Assembly: GCF_017876095.1 (NCBI RefSeq)
Contig: NZ_JAGINM010000016.1
Location: forward strand, 62,001-126,000
DNA length: 64,000 nt
DNA from: Azospirillum agricola
GTDB taxonomy: Bacteria > Pseudomonadota > Alphaproteobacteria > Azospirillales > Azospirillaceae
Reading direction: 5' to 3'
The stretch's first letter is position 1. The number at the start of each line of letters is the position of its first letter. The notes below the pieces were generated by a model. It made no database searches. It was not told the DNA's origin and saw only the letters and a program-made list of their open reading frames with translations. Position numbers and translations under genes: made by a program. Shown here piece by piece: positions 36,901 through 44,807 of this stretch.

Positions 36901-37073
36901 TGACCAACCGCACCGTCCACCAGATCGGCATCCCGCTGCACTGGGGCTGGGAGACGGTGGCCAAGAAGGGCTTCCTGTCCAACACCCTGCCGCCCGCGGT
37001 CGGCGACTGCAACACCCAGACCCCGGAATACAAGGCGTTCCTGGTGAACGTCGAGAAGATCGGAGTGGCGTAA
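33966..37073 (+). CDS. fdnG: Formate dehydrogenase-N type major (alpha) subunit, Cys form
   Basis: A 1035-aa molybdopterin/tungstopterin oxidoreductase. It has a Tat signal (SRRQFFK, Arg 20-21), an N-terminal 4Fe-4S motif (C65, C68, C72 and a Cys in GSLCPKG), and the active-site segment RVCHGPTVSALASTFGRG. Cys211 is encoded by TGC where E. coli FdnG has selenocysteine. It oxidises formate to CO2 in the periplasm and passes electrons to FdnH and FdnI. The ATG follows GAGGGAGG. Expression is probably sigma54-dependent. Confidence 0.95.
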   Translation: MPITPTQPAPTQATATQVSRRQFFKLTAGSLAASSIGALGFLPAEALAEVRQYKLSRAKEIRNTCPYCSVGCGLLMYSLGDGAKNAKAEIIHIEGDPDHPVSRGSLCPKGAGLLDFIHSPNRLKHPEVREAGSNTWKRISWHEAVERIARHIKDDRDANFIAKNAEGVTVNRWVSTAMLTASASSNETGILTQKVMRSLGIVGTDAQARVCHGPTVSALASTFGRGAMTNSWVDIKNADFILIMGGNPAEAHPVGFKWAIEAKKKGARIVVVDPRFNRSAAVADEYMPIRAGSDIVFLGGVINWLIANDKIQWDYVKAFTNASFIVRDGFSFDEGLFSGYDAAKGQYDRSSWNYEFDENGKAKTDPTLQDPRCVWNLMKAHYARYTPDVVTDLTGTPKDGFLRVCQHLGSTAVRDRVGTILYALGWTQHTVGAQNIRTMAMIQLLLGNIGMPGGGVNALRGHSNIQGLSDLGLLSTSLPGYLNLPAEKANPTFADYIARNTPKPQADGQLNFWGNTPKFFVSLLKWFWGDKATKENDWGYDWLPKWDKMYDVLQVMDLMHNGKVNGFIVQGFNPLTSFPDVRKTAASFAKLKYMVVIDPITTETSSFWQNHGEINDVDTASIKTEVFRLPSTCFAEEDGAIVNSARWLQWHYKGADAPGEAKSDQEILAEIFVAVRDLYRKEGGTVPEPILNLSWPYKNPLEPTPEELAKELNGRALADIPDPKDPTKFLARKGEQLPNFAIMQADGSTMSACWIFAGCWTQAGNQMARRDNTDAGLGNTPGWAWAWPANRRIIYNRASCDPSGKPWDPKRNLISWNGAAWAGADVPDFKADSAPSEGMNPFIMNPEGVGRLFCTDKLADGPFPEHYEPMESPLGTNPLHPKVVSSPAVRIFKADKERLGTHDQFPYVGTTYRLTEHFQFWTKGVRLNAIAQPEQFVEIGEALAAEKGIKAGDWVQVSSKRGHIKAKAVVTKRIKALTVTNRTVHQIGIPLHWGWETVAKKGFLSNTLPPAVGDCNTQTPEYKAFLVNVEKIGVA

Positions 37074-37075
37074 TC

Positions 37076-38044
37076 ATGGCCCTGCAATCCCTGGACATCC
37101 TGCGCCGCTCCGCCTCGCCGACGCCGACCCCGCAGGCCCGCAACCCGCAGGAAGTCGCCAAGCTGATCGACACCTCGGTCTGCATCGGCTGCAAGGCCTG
37201 CCAGGTCGCCTGCTCGGAATGGAACGAGCTGCGCGCCGACGTCGGCACCTGCACCGGCGTCTACGACAACCCGATCGACCTCGGCCCGCAGGCATGGACG
37301 GTCATGCGCTTCAACGAGGTCGAGGAGAAAGGCAAGCTGGAGTGGCTGATCCGCAAGGACGGCTGCATGCACTGCGCCGACCCCGGCTGCCTGAAGGCCT
37401 GCCCGTCGCCGGGCGCCATCATCCAGTACAAGAACGGCATCGTCGACTTCCACCAGGAGAACTGCATCGGCTGCGGCTACTGCGTCTCCGGCTGCCCGTT
37501 CAACGTGCCGCGCATCAGCACGGTCGACAGCAAGGCCTACAAGTGCAACCTCTGCTCCGACCGGGTTGCGGTCGGACAGGAACCGGCCTGCGTCAAGACC
37601 TGCCCGACCGGCGCGATCCAGTTCGGTTCCAAGGAGGACATGATCGAGGTCGCCGAGACCCGCATCACCGACCTGAAGTCGCGCGGCTACGACCAGGCCG
37701 GGCTCTACGACCCGGCCGGCGTCGGCGGCACCCACGTCATGTACGTGCTGCACCACGCGGACAAGCCGCAGCTCTACTCCGGCCTGCCGGAGAACCCGGC
37801 GATCAGCGCCGTGGTCGGCCTGTGGAAGGGCATGCTGAAGCCGCTCGCCACGCTGGGCGTGGCCGCCGCCGGCCTGTTCGGGTTCTTCCACTTCATCACC
37901 GTCGGTCCGAACCGCGCCGACGAGGACGAAGAGGAGCATGGTGGGCATGACAACCCCACCGGTGGGCATGACAGCCCCACCGGCGGCCAGGACCGCCCCA
38001 GACACGTCGCAAAGAACAAGCAACCGGAGGACGCGCTGTCATGA
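37076..38044 (+). CDS. fdnH: Formate dehydrogenase iron-sulfur (beta) subunit
   Basis: This 322-aa ferredoxin-like subunit has four 4Fe-4S Cys clusters (CIGCKACQVAC, CMHCADPGCLKAC, CIGCGYCVSGC, CNLCSDRV...CVKTC) and one C-terminal transmembrane helix (TLGVAAAGLFGFFHFIT), as in FdnH. It carries electrons from the alpha subunit to the cytochrome subunit. The extreme C-terminus has an unusual Gly/His/Asp/Pro repeat (37940-38000). It starts 2 bp after fdnG and overlaps fdnI by 4 bp. Confidence 0.95.
   Translation: MALQSLDILRRSASPTPTPQARNPQEVAKLIDTSVCIGCKACQVACSEWNELRADVGTCTGVYDNPIDLGPQAWTVMRFNEVEEKGKLEWLIRKDGCMHCADPGCLKACPSPGAIIQYKNGIVDFHQENCIGCGYCVSGCPFNVPRISTVDSKAYKCNLCSDRVAVGQEPACVKTCPTGAIQFGSKEDMIEVAETRITDLKSRGYDQAGLYDPAGVGGTHVMYVLHHADKPQLYSGLPENPAISAVVGLWKGMLKPLATLGVAAAGLFGFFHFITVGPNRADEDEEEHGGHDNPTGGHDSPTGGQDRPRHVAKNKQPEDALS
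37940..38000 (+). repeat. 21-bp tandem repeat at the 3' end of fdnH
   Basis: Two 21-bp units (37940-37960 and 37961-37981) differ at one base, and a degenerate third follows to about 38000. They encode GGHDNPT, GGHDSPT and GGQDRPR, a hydrophilic tail beyond the membrane helix. This looks like a recent in-frame duplication. Confidence 0.75.
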
Positions 38045-38667
38045 AGGAAAAGCTGATCCAACGCTACGGCGCCGCCGAGCGCATCAACCACTGGATCGTG
38101 GCGGTCTGCTTCGTCCTGCTGGCGATCTCGGGGCTGGCCTTCTTCTACCCGGCCTTCTTCTGGCTGACCGGCGTGTTCGGCACGCCGCAGCTCGCCCGCA
38201 TCGTCCACCCCTTCGTCGGCGTGGTGATGTTCATCGCCTTCGCCCGGCAATTCTTCCGCTACGCCCACCACAACCTCATCAACAAGGAGGATGTGAAGTG
38301 GATGATGTCGGTGCGCGAGGTGATGAAGGGCAACGAGGTCGGCGACATCGGCCGCTACAACGGCGGCCAGAAGGGCATGTTCTGGATGATGGTCCTGTGC
38401 ATGCTGGCGCTGATGGCGTCGGGCTTCATCGCCTGGCGGCCGTATTTCGCCGAGCTGTTCCCGATCCCGGTGATCCGCGTCGCCCTGCTGGTCCATTCGG
38501 CCAGCGCGCTGGCGCTGATCGCTGGCATCATCGTGCACGTCTACGCGGCGCTGTGGGTCCAGGGCACCATCCGCGCGATGGTCGAGGGCGTGGTCACCCA
38601 CGCCTGGGCGAAGAAGCATCACCCGCGCTGGTACCGTCAGGTCACCGGCAAGGAAACCGGGCACTGA
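38041..38667 (+). CDS. fdnI: Formate dehydrogenase cytochrome b556 (gamma) subunit
   Basis: A 208-aa membrane protein with four transmembrane helices and His residues in helix regions (INHWIVAV, HPFVGVVMF, VHSASALALIAGIIVHVYAAL) that would bind two b hemes. It passes electrons from FdnH to the quinone pool. It starts inside the fdnH stop (ATGA). A strong hairpin follows 4 bp after its stop. Confidence 0.95.
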   Translation: MKEKLIQRYGAAERINHWIVAVCFVLLAISGLAFFYPAFFWLTGVFGTPQLARIVHPFVGVVMFIAFARQFFRYAHHNLINKEDVKWMMSVREVMKGNEVGDIGRYNGGQKGMFWMMVLCMLALMASGFIAWRPYFAELFPIPVIRVALLVHSASALALIAGIIVHVYAALWVQGTIRAMVEGVVTHAWAKKHHPRWYRQVTGKETGH

Positions 38668-38671
38668 AGAA

Positions 38672-38701
38672 AAGCCCTCTCCTCCCCGGGGGAGAGGGCT
38701 T
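38672..38701. terminator. Hairpin after fdnI
   Basis: AAGCCCTCTCC at 38672-38682 and its exact complement at 38691-38701 flank a GC-rich 8-base loop that can pair further. It lies between fdnI and fdhD, where it could terminate or attenuate transcription and lower fdhD expression. There is no clear T-run. The core resembles the hairpin at 7038-7062. Confidence 0.55.
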
Positions 38702-38723
38702 CAACCGACAGGAATGCATCGCC

Positions 38724-39566
38724 ATGACCGCCATGCTCACCGCCCCGCCGCCCGACGAACGCCGCGCCCCTCTGCACCGCACCACGGTGCTGCGGCTGGG
38801 ACCCGAGGGGGCCGAGCTGTGCGACGACCATGTCGTGGAGGAGGTGCCGGTGGCGCTCACCTACAACGGCATCGTCCACGCGGTGATGCTGGCCACACCC
38901 GAGCATCTCGACGAGTTCGCCCTCGGCTTCAGCCTGTCGGAGGGCATCGTCGCCTCGGCGGACGAGCTGTACGACGTCACCGTGGCGGACGGCTGCGACG
39001 GGATGGAGGTCCGCATGGACATCCCGCTCGACCGCTTCATGACGTTGAAGAAGGGAAGCCGGCGCAGCCTGACCGGACGTTCGGGCTGCGGGCTCTGCGG
39101 GCTGGACAGCCTCCAGGCGGTGACCCGCGTCACCGGCAGCGTCGCCGAGGGCACCACCCTGCCGGTCAGCGCGGTGGCGAAGGCGCTGGGCCATTTCGGC
39201 AACCTCCAGCGCCTGCACCGCATCACCGGCGCCGTGCATGCGGTGGCCTGGGTGGACGCGACCGGCGACATCCTGGCGCTGCGTGAGGATGTCGGCCGCC
39301 ACAACGCGCTCGACAAGCTGATCGGCTGGCTGGTGGCGAGCGGCACCGACCGCGGCACCGGCTTCGTCCTCACATCCAGCCGCGCCAGCTACGAACTGGT
39401 GCAGAAATCGGCCGCCGTCGGCATCGGCGCGCTGGTGGCGATCTCCGCCCCCACCGGCATGGCGGTCCGCATGGCCGAAAGCACCGGCCTGACGCTGGCC
39501 GGCTTCGCGCGCGGCAACCGGCTGGTGGTCTACAGCCACGAAAAGCGCTGGCGTCAGAACATCTGA
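38724..39566 (+). CDS. fdhD: Formate dehydrogenase sulfurtransferase FdhD
   Basis: The 280-aa protein has the FdhD active-site pair in GRSGCGLCGLDS, the REDVGRHNALDKLIG segment and SSRASYELVQKSA. FdhD transfers sulfur from IscS to the bis-MGD cofactor and is needed for active formate dehydrogenase. It is downstream of fdnGHI across a hairpin, and its ATG has AGGAA about 9 bases upstream. Confidence 0.95.
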   Translation: MTAMLTAPPPDERRAPLHRTTVLRLGPEGAELCDDHVVEEVPVALTYNGIVHAVMLATPEHLDEFALGFSLSEGIVASADELYDVTVADGCDGMEVRMDIPLDRFMTLKKGSRRSLTGRSGCGLCGLDSLQAVTRVTGSVAEGTTLPVSAVAKALGHFGNLQRLHRITGAVHAVAWVDATGDILALREDVGRHNALDKLIGWLVASGTDRGTGFVLTSSRASYELVQKSAAVGIGALVAISAPTGMAVRMAESTGLTLAGFARGNRLVVYSHEKRWRQNI

Positions 39567-39587
39567 CGCCGCCGCCTCGGTTACCCG

Positions 39588-40088
39588 TCAGCTTCCCTGC
39601 CCGTCCTTCGGCTCGAAGCGGTAGCGGAAGTCGCAATGGTCGGCGCCCTGCATGATGGTCTGCGTGCGCTCCATCGTGATGCGCGGGTCGTAGCCGACGC
39701 AGAAGGCGGCGTCGCGGTTGCAGGACAGCAGGTGGCCGATGGAGCCCAGCCCCATCTCCCGGTACATCTCGGCGTAGCGGCAGCGCGTGACGTTGTAGTC
39801 GAAATGCGTCGCGTCCTGCCGCTTCACGTCCAGGCGCAGCGCGTCGTCCTTGGTCCACAGCGGCTGGAGGTCGGCGAAGCTTTGCAGGCTGGTGCCGTTC
39901 GGCTCCGACGCCGCGAAGGACGAGGCGGCGGCCAGCGCCGCCTTGGTGATGGCGGCGCCGAGGATCTCCTGGGCGACCGTCTCGCCCAGACGGGTGGCCA
40001 TTTCCTCGTAGACCGGCTTCAGGATCTCCGCCTCGATGCGGCGGCGCTCCAGGATTCCCATGGCTGGCTTGTCGGCTGGCTGGGTCAT
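39588..40088 (-). CDS. ATC-hydrolase family protein (L-2-amino-thiazoline-4-carboxylate hydrolase-like), copy 1
   Basis: The 166-aa protein has the family pattern CRYAEMYREMGLGSIGHLLSC, then a second Cys region with TIMQGADHCDFRYRF. The named activity of the family is hydrolysis of L-2-amino-thiazoline-4-carboxylate, but many members are uncharacterised. The ATG at 40088 is chosen over 40139, which lies inside livF and lacks a ribosome-binding site. It is the last gene of the liv operon, whose first end also has a paralogue (44808). Confidence 0.8.
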   Translation of the reverse strand: MTQPADKPAMGILERRRIEAEILKPVYEEMATRLGETVAQEILGAAITKAALAAASSFAASEPNGTSLQSFADLQPLWTKDDALRLDVKRQDATHFDYNVTRCRYAEMYREMGLGSIGHLLSCNRDAAFCVGYDPRITMERTQTIMQGADHCDFRYRFEPKDGQGS

Positions 40089-40128
40089 CGCACTCTCTTT
40101 CCCGTCGGAAACCGTCACTGGTGAACCG

Positions 40129-40839
40129 TCAATGGACATGCCCGCCGAGATAGGCCTCGGCGATGCGCGGGTCGTCGCGGAGCTGCGCGGCCGGCCCGGA
40201 CAGCAGGATGCGGCCGTCCTCCATCACCGCCGCGTGGTCGGCGATGCGGAGTGCTGCGCGGGCGTTCTGCTCGACCAGCAGGATCGACACCCCCTCCGCC
40301 CGGATGCGCTCGACCAGATCGAAGATCTGGGCGACGATCTTGGGCGCGAGCCCCAGCGACGGCTCGTCGAGCAGCAGCAAGGTCGGCCGGCGCATCAGGG
40401 CGCGGGCGATGCACAGCATCTGCTGCTCGCCGCCCGACAGCGAGCCGGCGTTCTGGCGCAGCCGCTCGCCCAGCACCGGGAACATCCCCAGCACCCGGTC
40501 CAGCTCGCCCAGGCCGACGTCGCCGCCGCCGAGCACCAGATTCTCCCGCACGCTCATGTTGGAGAAGATCTGCCGCCCCTCCGGCGCCTGCAACAGGCCG
40601 AGATTCACGATTCGATGAGCCGGCAGGTTGGTGATCGGCTGGCCGTCGAAGCTGATGCTGCCGCGCCGCGCCCGGTAGATGCCGGACACCGCGCGCATCA
40701 ACGTGGTCTTGCCGACGCCGTTGGAACCGAGCACGGCGACGATGGATCCCTGCGGCACGGCAAGCTGGACCCCGTGCAGGATCTCCTGCGGGCCCATGGC
40801 GACGTGCAGATCCTCGATGGCGAGCAGCGGCGCGCTCAT
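40129..40839 (-). CDS. livF: Branched-chain-type ABC transporter ATPase LivF
   Basis: A 236-aa ABC ATPase with Walker A GSNGVGKTTL, signature LSGGEQQM, Walker B LLLLDEPSLGLAP and the LivF-specific APEGRQIF. It energises import with LivG. It overlaps livG by 4 bp. Function as a Liv-family importer is sure; the actual solute is not. Confidence 0.94.
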   Translation of the reverse strand: MSAPLLAIEDLHVAMGPQEILHGVQLAVPQGSIVAVLGSNGVGKTTLMRAVSGIYRARRGSISFDGQPITNLPAHRIVNLGLLQAPEGRQIFSNMSVRENLVLGGGDVGLGELDRVLGMFPVLGERLRQNAGSLSGGEQQMLCIARALMRRPTLLLLDEPSLGLAPKIVAQIFDLVERIRAEGVSILLVEQNARAALRIADHAAVMEDGRILLSGPAAQLRDDPRIAEAYLGGHVH

Positions 40840-41606
40840 GATTCCACCCCGAGATAGGCTTCGAGCACCGCCGGGTCGCGGCGGATGAGGTCGGGCGGGC
40901 CGTCGGCGATCTTGCGTCCCGAGGCCAGCACCAGGATGCGCTGGCAGATGCCCATGACCAAGCCCATGTCATGCTCGACCAGCATGATGGTCAGGCCCTG
41001 CCCGTGCAGCCGCTTGATGAAGGCGGCGAGCGCCCGCGTCTCGGTGTCGTTGAGGCCGGCGGCCGGCTCGTCGAGGATCAGGAAGCGCGGGCGCATGGCG
41101 AGCGCGCGGGCGATCTCCAGATACTTGCGCTGCCCATAGGGCAGGTTGGCGGCGAGCTCGCCGGCGAGGTGCGTCAGCCCGACCGCCTCCAGCGCCTCCC
41201 AGGTGCGGCGGCTGATGGCGTCGGCGCGCTCGGTCCCCGCCTTGGTGAAGCCGCCGAACAGGGCGCCCGCCGGCCCCTGCGGCAGCGTCCCCACGGCCCC
41301 CACCGACACGTTGTCGAACACCGACATGTTGGGGAAGACGCGCAGGTTCTGGAAGGTCCGGCCGACGCCGAGCCGCGCCACCTGGTTGGGCTTCATCCCG
41401 TTGATGGTCCGCCCGGCGAAGGCGACCGTCCCGGAGGACAGCGGCGTGAAGCCGGACATCAGATTGAACAGGGTCGTCTTGCCGGCCCCGTTAGGGCCGA
41501 TCAGCCCGACCAGCTCGCCCTCGTCCACATGGGCGGTCACGTCGTTGACGGCCTGCACGCCGCCGAAGCGGCGGCTGGCGTTGCGCACGTCGAGAAGATG
41601 GGTCAT
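40836..41606 (-). CDS. livG: Branched-chain-type ABC transporter ATPase LivG
   Basis: A 256-aa ABC ATPase with Walker A GPNGAGKTTLFNLMSG and Walker B FLILDEPAAGLN. The usual LSGGQ signature is replaced by LPYGQRKYLEIARAL, which is normal for LivG. It pairs with LivF under the LivH/LivM channel. It overlaps both neighbours by 4 bp. Confidence 0.94.
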   Translation of the reverse strand: MTHLLDVRNASRRFGGVQAVNDVTAHVDEGELVGLIGPNGAGKTTLFNLMSGFTPLSSGTVAFAGRTINGMKPNQVARLGVGRTFQNLRVFPNMSVFDNVSVGAVGTLPQGPAGALFGGFTKAGTERADAISRRTWEALEAVGLTHLAGELAANLPYGQRKYLEIARALAMRPRFLILDEPAAGLNDTETRALAAFIKRLHGQGLTIMLVEHDMGLVMGICQRILVLASGRKIADGPPDLIRRDPAVLEAYLGVES

Positions 41607-42637
41607 CGCCAGCCGATCCCTTCACCCTTGCCGGTGCTCCGCCACGCGCCGCCCAGCTGCCGACGCACCAGCCGCAGGGCGGAGACCTCGCCCAGCAGCC
41701 CCTTGGGCAGCAGCAGGATCGACAGGAACATGACCAGACCGACCATCACGTTGCGGAAGTCGCCGAGCGCCCGCAGCCCTTCCGGCAGCAGGATCAGCAG
41801 CAGGGCGCCGATGATGGCGCCGGGCAGGCTGCCCAGGCCGCCGACCACGACCATCGCCAGGATCAGGATGGATTCGGAGAATTTGAAGTCGCCCGGCGAG
41901 ATGTAGCCGGTCATGTGCGCCCACAGGGCACCCGCCACCCCGGCGAAGAAGGCCGACAGGGTGAAGACCTCCATCTTCAGCCGCACGGTGCGCACCCCCA
42001 TGGCGTCGGCGCACTGGTCGTCCTCGCGGATCGAGCGCAGCGCGTTGCCGTAGTAGGAGTGGCTGAGCCGGCCGATCGCCACGACGCACAGGACCACCAC
42101 CACCGCCACCGTGTAGTAGCTGGCGAGCCGGCCGGACAGCGCGACGCCGAACAGCTCGAACCCCTTGGTGACGATGATGCCGTTGGGGCCCTTGGTGAAG
42201 TCCACCCAGTTGAGCATGACCAGATACAGCATCTGCCCGATCGCCAGCGTCGCCACGGCGAAATAGATGCTGACCAGCCGCATCGTCGGCAGCGCCACCA
42301 GGAAGGCCAGCAGCGCCGCGACCACGCCGGACAGCGGCAGCGTGACGGTGAAGCCCAGCCCCAGCTTGGAAGTCAACAGCGCCGCCGTGTAGGCGCCGAC
42401 GCCGTAGAAGGCGGCGTGTCCCAGATGCAGCAGCCCGGCGACGCCGGTGACGAGATGCATCGAGGCCGACAGCAGGACGAAGATCAGCGCCAGATTGGCG
42501 ATCTGGTAGAAGTAGCCACGGTCGAAGCCGGCCAGCAGCGCCGGCAGCGCTCCGAAGACCAGCAGGGCGAGCAGCGCCGGGACCAGCCAGCGCCGGCCGC
42601 CGCTTTCCTTGGAAAGGGTCCCCTCAAACGCGTTCAC
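41603..42637 (-). CDS. livM: Branched-chain-type ABC permease LivM
   Basis: This 344-aa permease has eight to ten predicted transmembrane helices and the LivM signature AIREDDQCADAMGVRTVRLK that contacts the ATPases. It is longer than LivH, as is usual. The start is a GTG at 42637, inside the 3' end of livH. It overlaps livG by 4 bp. Confidence 0.93.
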   Translation of the reverse strand: MNAFEGTLSKESGGRRWLVPALLALLVFGALPALLAGFDRGYFYQIANLALIFVLLSASMHLVTGVAGLLHLGHAAFYGVGAYTAALLTSKLGLGFTVTLPLSGVVAALLAFLVALPTMRLVSIYFAVATLAIGQMLYLVMLNWVDFTKGPNGIIVTKGFELFGVALSGRLASYYTVAVVVVLCVVAIGRLSHSYYGNALRSIREDDQCADAMGVRTVRLKMEVFTLSAFFAGVAGALWAHMTGYISPGDFKFSESILILAMVVVGGLGSLPGAIIGALLLILLPEGLRALGDFRNVMVGLVMFLSILLLPKGLLGEVSALRLVRRQLGGAWRSTGKGEGIGWR

Positions 42638-43538
42638 GGCGCGCTCCGAACAGGCCGTTGGGGAAGAAGATCAGGGTCAGGATCAGGAAGGCGTAGGCCA
42701 CCATGTCCGACCAGCCCGACGAGACGAAGGTCGTCGCCATGCTCTCGGCGACGCCGAGAATGAGGGCGCAGACGACGGCGCCGGGGATCGAGGACAGCCC
42801 GCCCATCACCATGGCGACGAACGCCTTGATGCCCGGCACGAAACCCATCGCCGGGAAGATCGCCCCGTAATAGAGCCCCATCAGGATGCCGGCCGCCGCC
42901 CCCATCATCGAGCCGACGACGAAGGTGGTGATGATGGTGCGGTCGGTGTCGATCCCGACATACTTGGCGCCCAGCGGGTTGTTGGACACCGCGCGGATCG
43001 CCAGCCCGATGCGGGTGCGCGTCAGCAGATACTGCAAGCCGATCAGCATGGCGGCGGCAACGCCGAAGATGATGAAGTCGCCGGTCACCAGGATCACCGG
43101 ACCGATGCGCACCGGCGTGTTGATCAGATAGTCGAAGGGAAGCGAGCGCATCTCCGACCCGAACAGGATCTCCAGCGCCTCGCGCACGACGATCGACACC
43201 GCCAGCGAGGACAGCAGGGTGGATTCCCGCATCGCCCGCGATTTCAGCGACGCCTCGTCGGTGAAGCGGCGGAACGGCTTGAAGGCCAGCCGCTCCAGCG
43301 AGAATCCGGCCAGCGCGCCGACCGCCAGCGCCCCGAAGATCACCGCGACGATCGGCGGCGCCACCGCCGAGATCAGCACGAGCCCGGCGAAGGCGCCCAG
43401 CGTGTAGATCTCGCCATGGGCGAAGTTGACGACGTTCAGCACCCCGAAGATCAGCGTGAAGCCGATCGCCATCAGGGCGTAGGTCATGCCCAGCGACAGG
43501 CCGATGGCGAGTTGCTGGAGGTAATAAGGGTCGATCAT
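42624..43538 (-). CDS. livH: Branched-chain-type ABC permease LivH
   Basis: A 304-aa permease beginning MIDPYYLQQLAIGLSLGMTY, with about eight transmembrane helices and the family motifs GEIYTLGAFAGL and AIRAVSNNPLGAKYVGID. It forms the inner-membrane channel with LivM, whose gene overlaps by 14 bp. A strong hairpin lies between it and the binding-protein gene upstream. Confidence 0.93.
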   Translation of the reverse strand: MIDPYYLQQLAIGLSLGMTYALMAIGFTLIFGVLNVVNFAHGEIYTLGAFAGLVLISAVAPPIVAVIFGALAVGALAGFSLERLAFKPFRRFTDEASLKSRAMRESTLLSSLAVSIVVREALEILFGSEMRSLPFDYLINTPVRIGPVILVTGDFIIFGVAAAMLIGLQYLLTRTRIGLAIRAVSNNPLGAKYVGIDTDRTIITTFVVGSMMGAAAGILMGLYYGAIFPAMGFVPGIKAFVAMVMGGLSSIPGAVVCALILGVAESMATTFVSSGWSDMVAYAFLILTLIFFPNGLFGARRERV

Positions 43539-43567
43539 GCGGGCCCTGTCGCTGCGATGTGAACACG

Positions 43568-43618
43568 CCTTCTCCCGCCACCCGCGCGAACGACCTTCGC
43601 GCGGGTGGCGGGAGAAGG
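43568..43618. repeat. Perfect 23-bp inverted repeat between livK-like and livH
   Basis: Arms at 43568-43590 and 43596-43618 are exact reverse complements separated by 5 bp, 12 bp after the binding-protein stop and 29 bp before the livH start on the minus strand. Such intercistronic hairpins typically protect the binding-protein mRNA and lower permease expression. It could also be a dispersed REP-like element. Confidence 0.75.
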
Positions 43619-43630
43619 AAAACAGATACC

Positions 43631-44752
43631 TCAGTCGGCGACCGGGACGAAGGCGCCGCCCTTGACCTCGACCTTCACCAGCTCCTTCTCGGCCTCGCGA
43701 TCGGCGTTGAAGGTGGTCTTGCCGGTGACGCCGGGGAAGTCCTTGGTCTGGGCCAGCGCGTCGCGGACCTTCTCGCGGGTCGGGTTGGGCGACGCCTTCT
43801 CGACGGCCGCCAGCATGATGCGCACCGCGTCGTAGGCCTGGGCCGGGAACTGGCCGGGGACGGCGCCGCCCGAGCGGGCCTTCCACTCGTCGACGAAATG
43901 CTGGATGTGCGGTGCCGGGTCGGTCGGCAGGAAGTTGGAGGTCAGATGCACCCCCTCCGCCGCGTCGCCGGCCAGCTCGATCAGCTTGGGGCTGTAGGCC
44001 GCCGAGGTCGAGTAGACCGGCGTCTTGACGCCGAGCTGCTGGAGCTGACGCAGGAACTGGGCGCCGTCCTCGTAGAAGAAGCCGGTGTAGATGGCGTCGG
44101 GCTTCGCGCGCTCGATCTTGCTGATCAGCGAGCGGTAGTCCTTCAGGCCGCGGTTGAAGAATTCCGAGAAGGCGACGGCGCCGCCGTTGGCCTTCACCGC
44201 GTCGGAGAAGCCGCCGACCACCGATTGGCCCCAGTCGGTCTGCTCGGCGATCACCGCGATGTTCTTGAAGCCCTTGGCCGCCATCCACTTGGCGTTGTAG
44301 GGGCCTTCCTGCGCCTGGGTGGCGATGTTGCGGAACTGGTACTTGGAGATCTTGGCGTAGTCGGGGTGCGAGGCGGTCTGCGAGAGCTGCGGCAGGCCGG
44401 CCTCCTTGTAGACCTGGGCCGCCGCCATCGAGACGCCCGAGGTGAAGTCGCCGAGCACGCCGACGATCGCCTTGTCGTCGACGAACTTGCGGGCAATGTT
44501 GGTGCCTTCCTTGGCGTCGGAACGGCTGTCCTCGAAGACGATCTCGACCTTGAACGGCTTGCCGGCGGCGTTGAACTCGGCCAGCGCGATCTCGGCCGCC
44601 TTGCGGAAGTCCTGGCCGTACTGCGCGGTGTCGCCGGTCAGCGGAAGCTGGTAGCCGAGCTTGACCGTGTCGGCGGCCAGGGCGGAGCCGGCGATGGCGG
44701 TGGTCGCCAGGACGGCGGCCAGGGTGGAGAGCGTGCGGAGACGGACGGTCAT
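43631..44752 (-). CDS. ABC transporter substrate-binding protein (LivK/amide-binding family)
   Basis: The 373-aa periplasmic protein has a Sec signal peptide (LAAVLATTAIAGSALAADTV) and a type 1 binding fold starting VKLGYQLPLTGDTAQYGQDF. It is the ligand-recognising subunit of the LivHMGF importer encoded downstream. The ATG at 44752 gives the best signal peptide and has AAGGG upstream; a TTG at 44782 is not needed. Its neighbours are not BCAA genes, so a different amino acid or derivative is likely. Confidence 0.9.
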   Translation of the reverse strand: MTVRLRTLSTLAAVLATTAIAGSALAADTVKLGYQLPLTGDTAQYGQDFRKAAEIALAEFNAAGKPFKVEIVFEDSRSDAKEGTNIARKFVDDKAIVGVLGDFTSGVSMAAAQVYKEAGLPQLSQTASHPDYAKISKYQFRNIATQAQEGPYNAKWMAAKGFKNIAVIAEQTDWGQSVVGGFSDAVKANGGAVAFSEFFNRGLKDYRSLISKIERAKPDAIYTGFFYEDGAQFLRQLQQLGVKTPVYSTSAAYSPKLIELAGDAAEGVHLTSNFLPTDPAPHIQHFVDEWKARSGGAVPGQFPAQAYDAVRIMLAAVEKASPNPTREKVRDALAQTKDFPGVTGKTTFNADREAEKELVKVEVKGGAFVPVAD

Positions 44753-44807
44753 GGTGGCGGCACCCTTTGTCATGGTTCGCAAAATCTCGTGATCGGCCTC
44801 AAGGGTC

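Noticed and set aside
39588..40139. Longer start (ATG 40139) for the ATC-hydrolase-like gene
   Set aside because: It lies inside the end of livF with no ribosome-binding site; the ATG at 40088 fits the family N-terminus.
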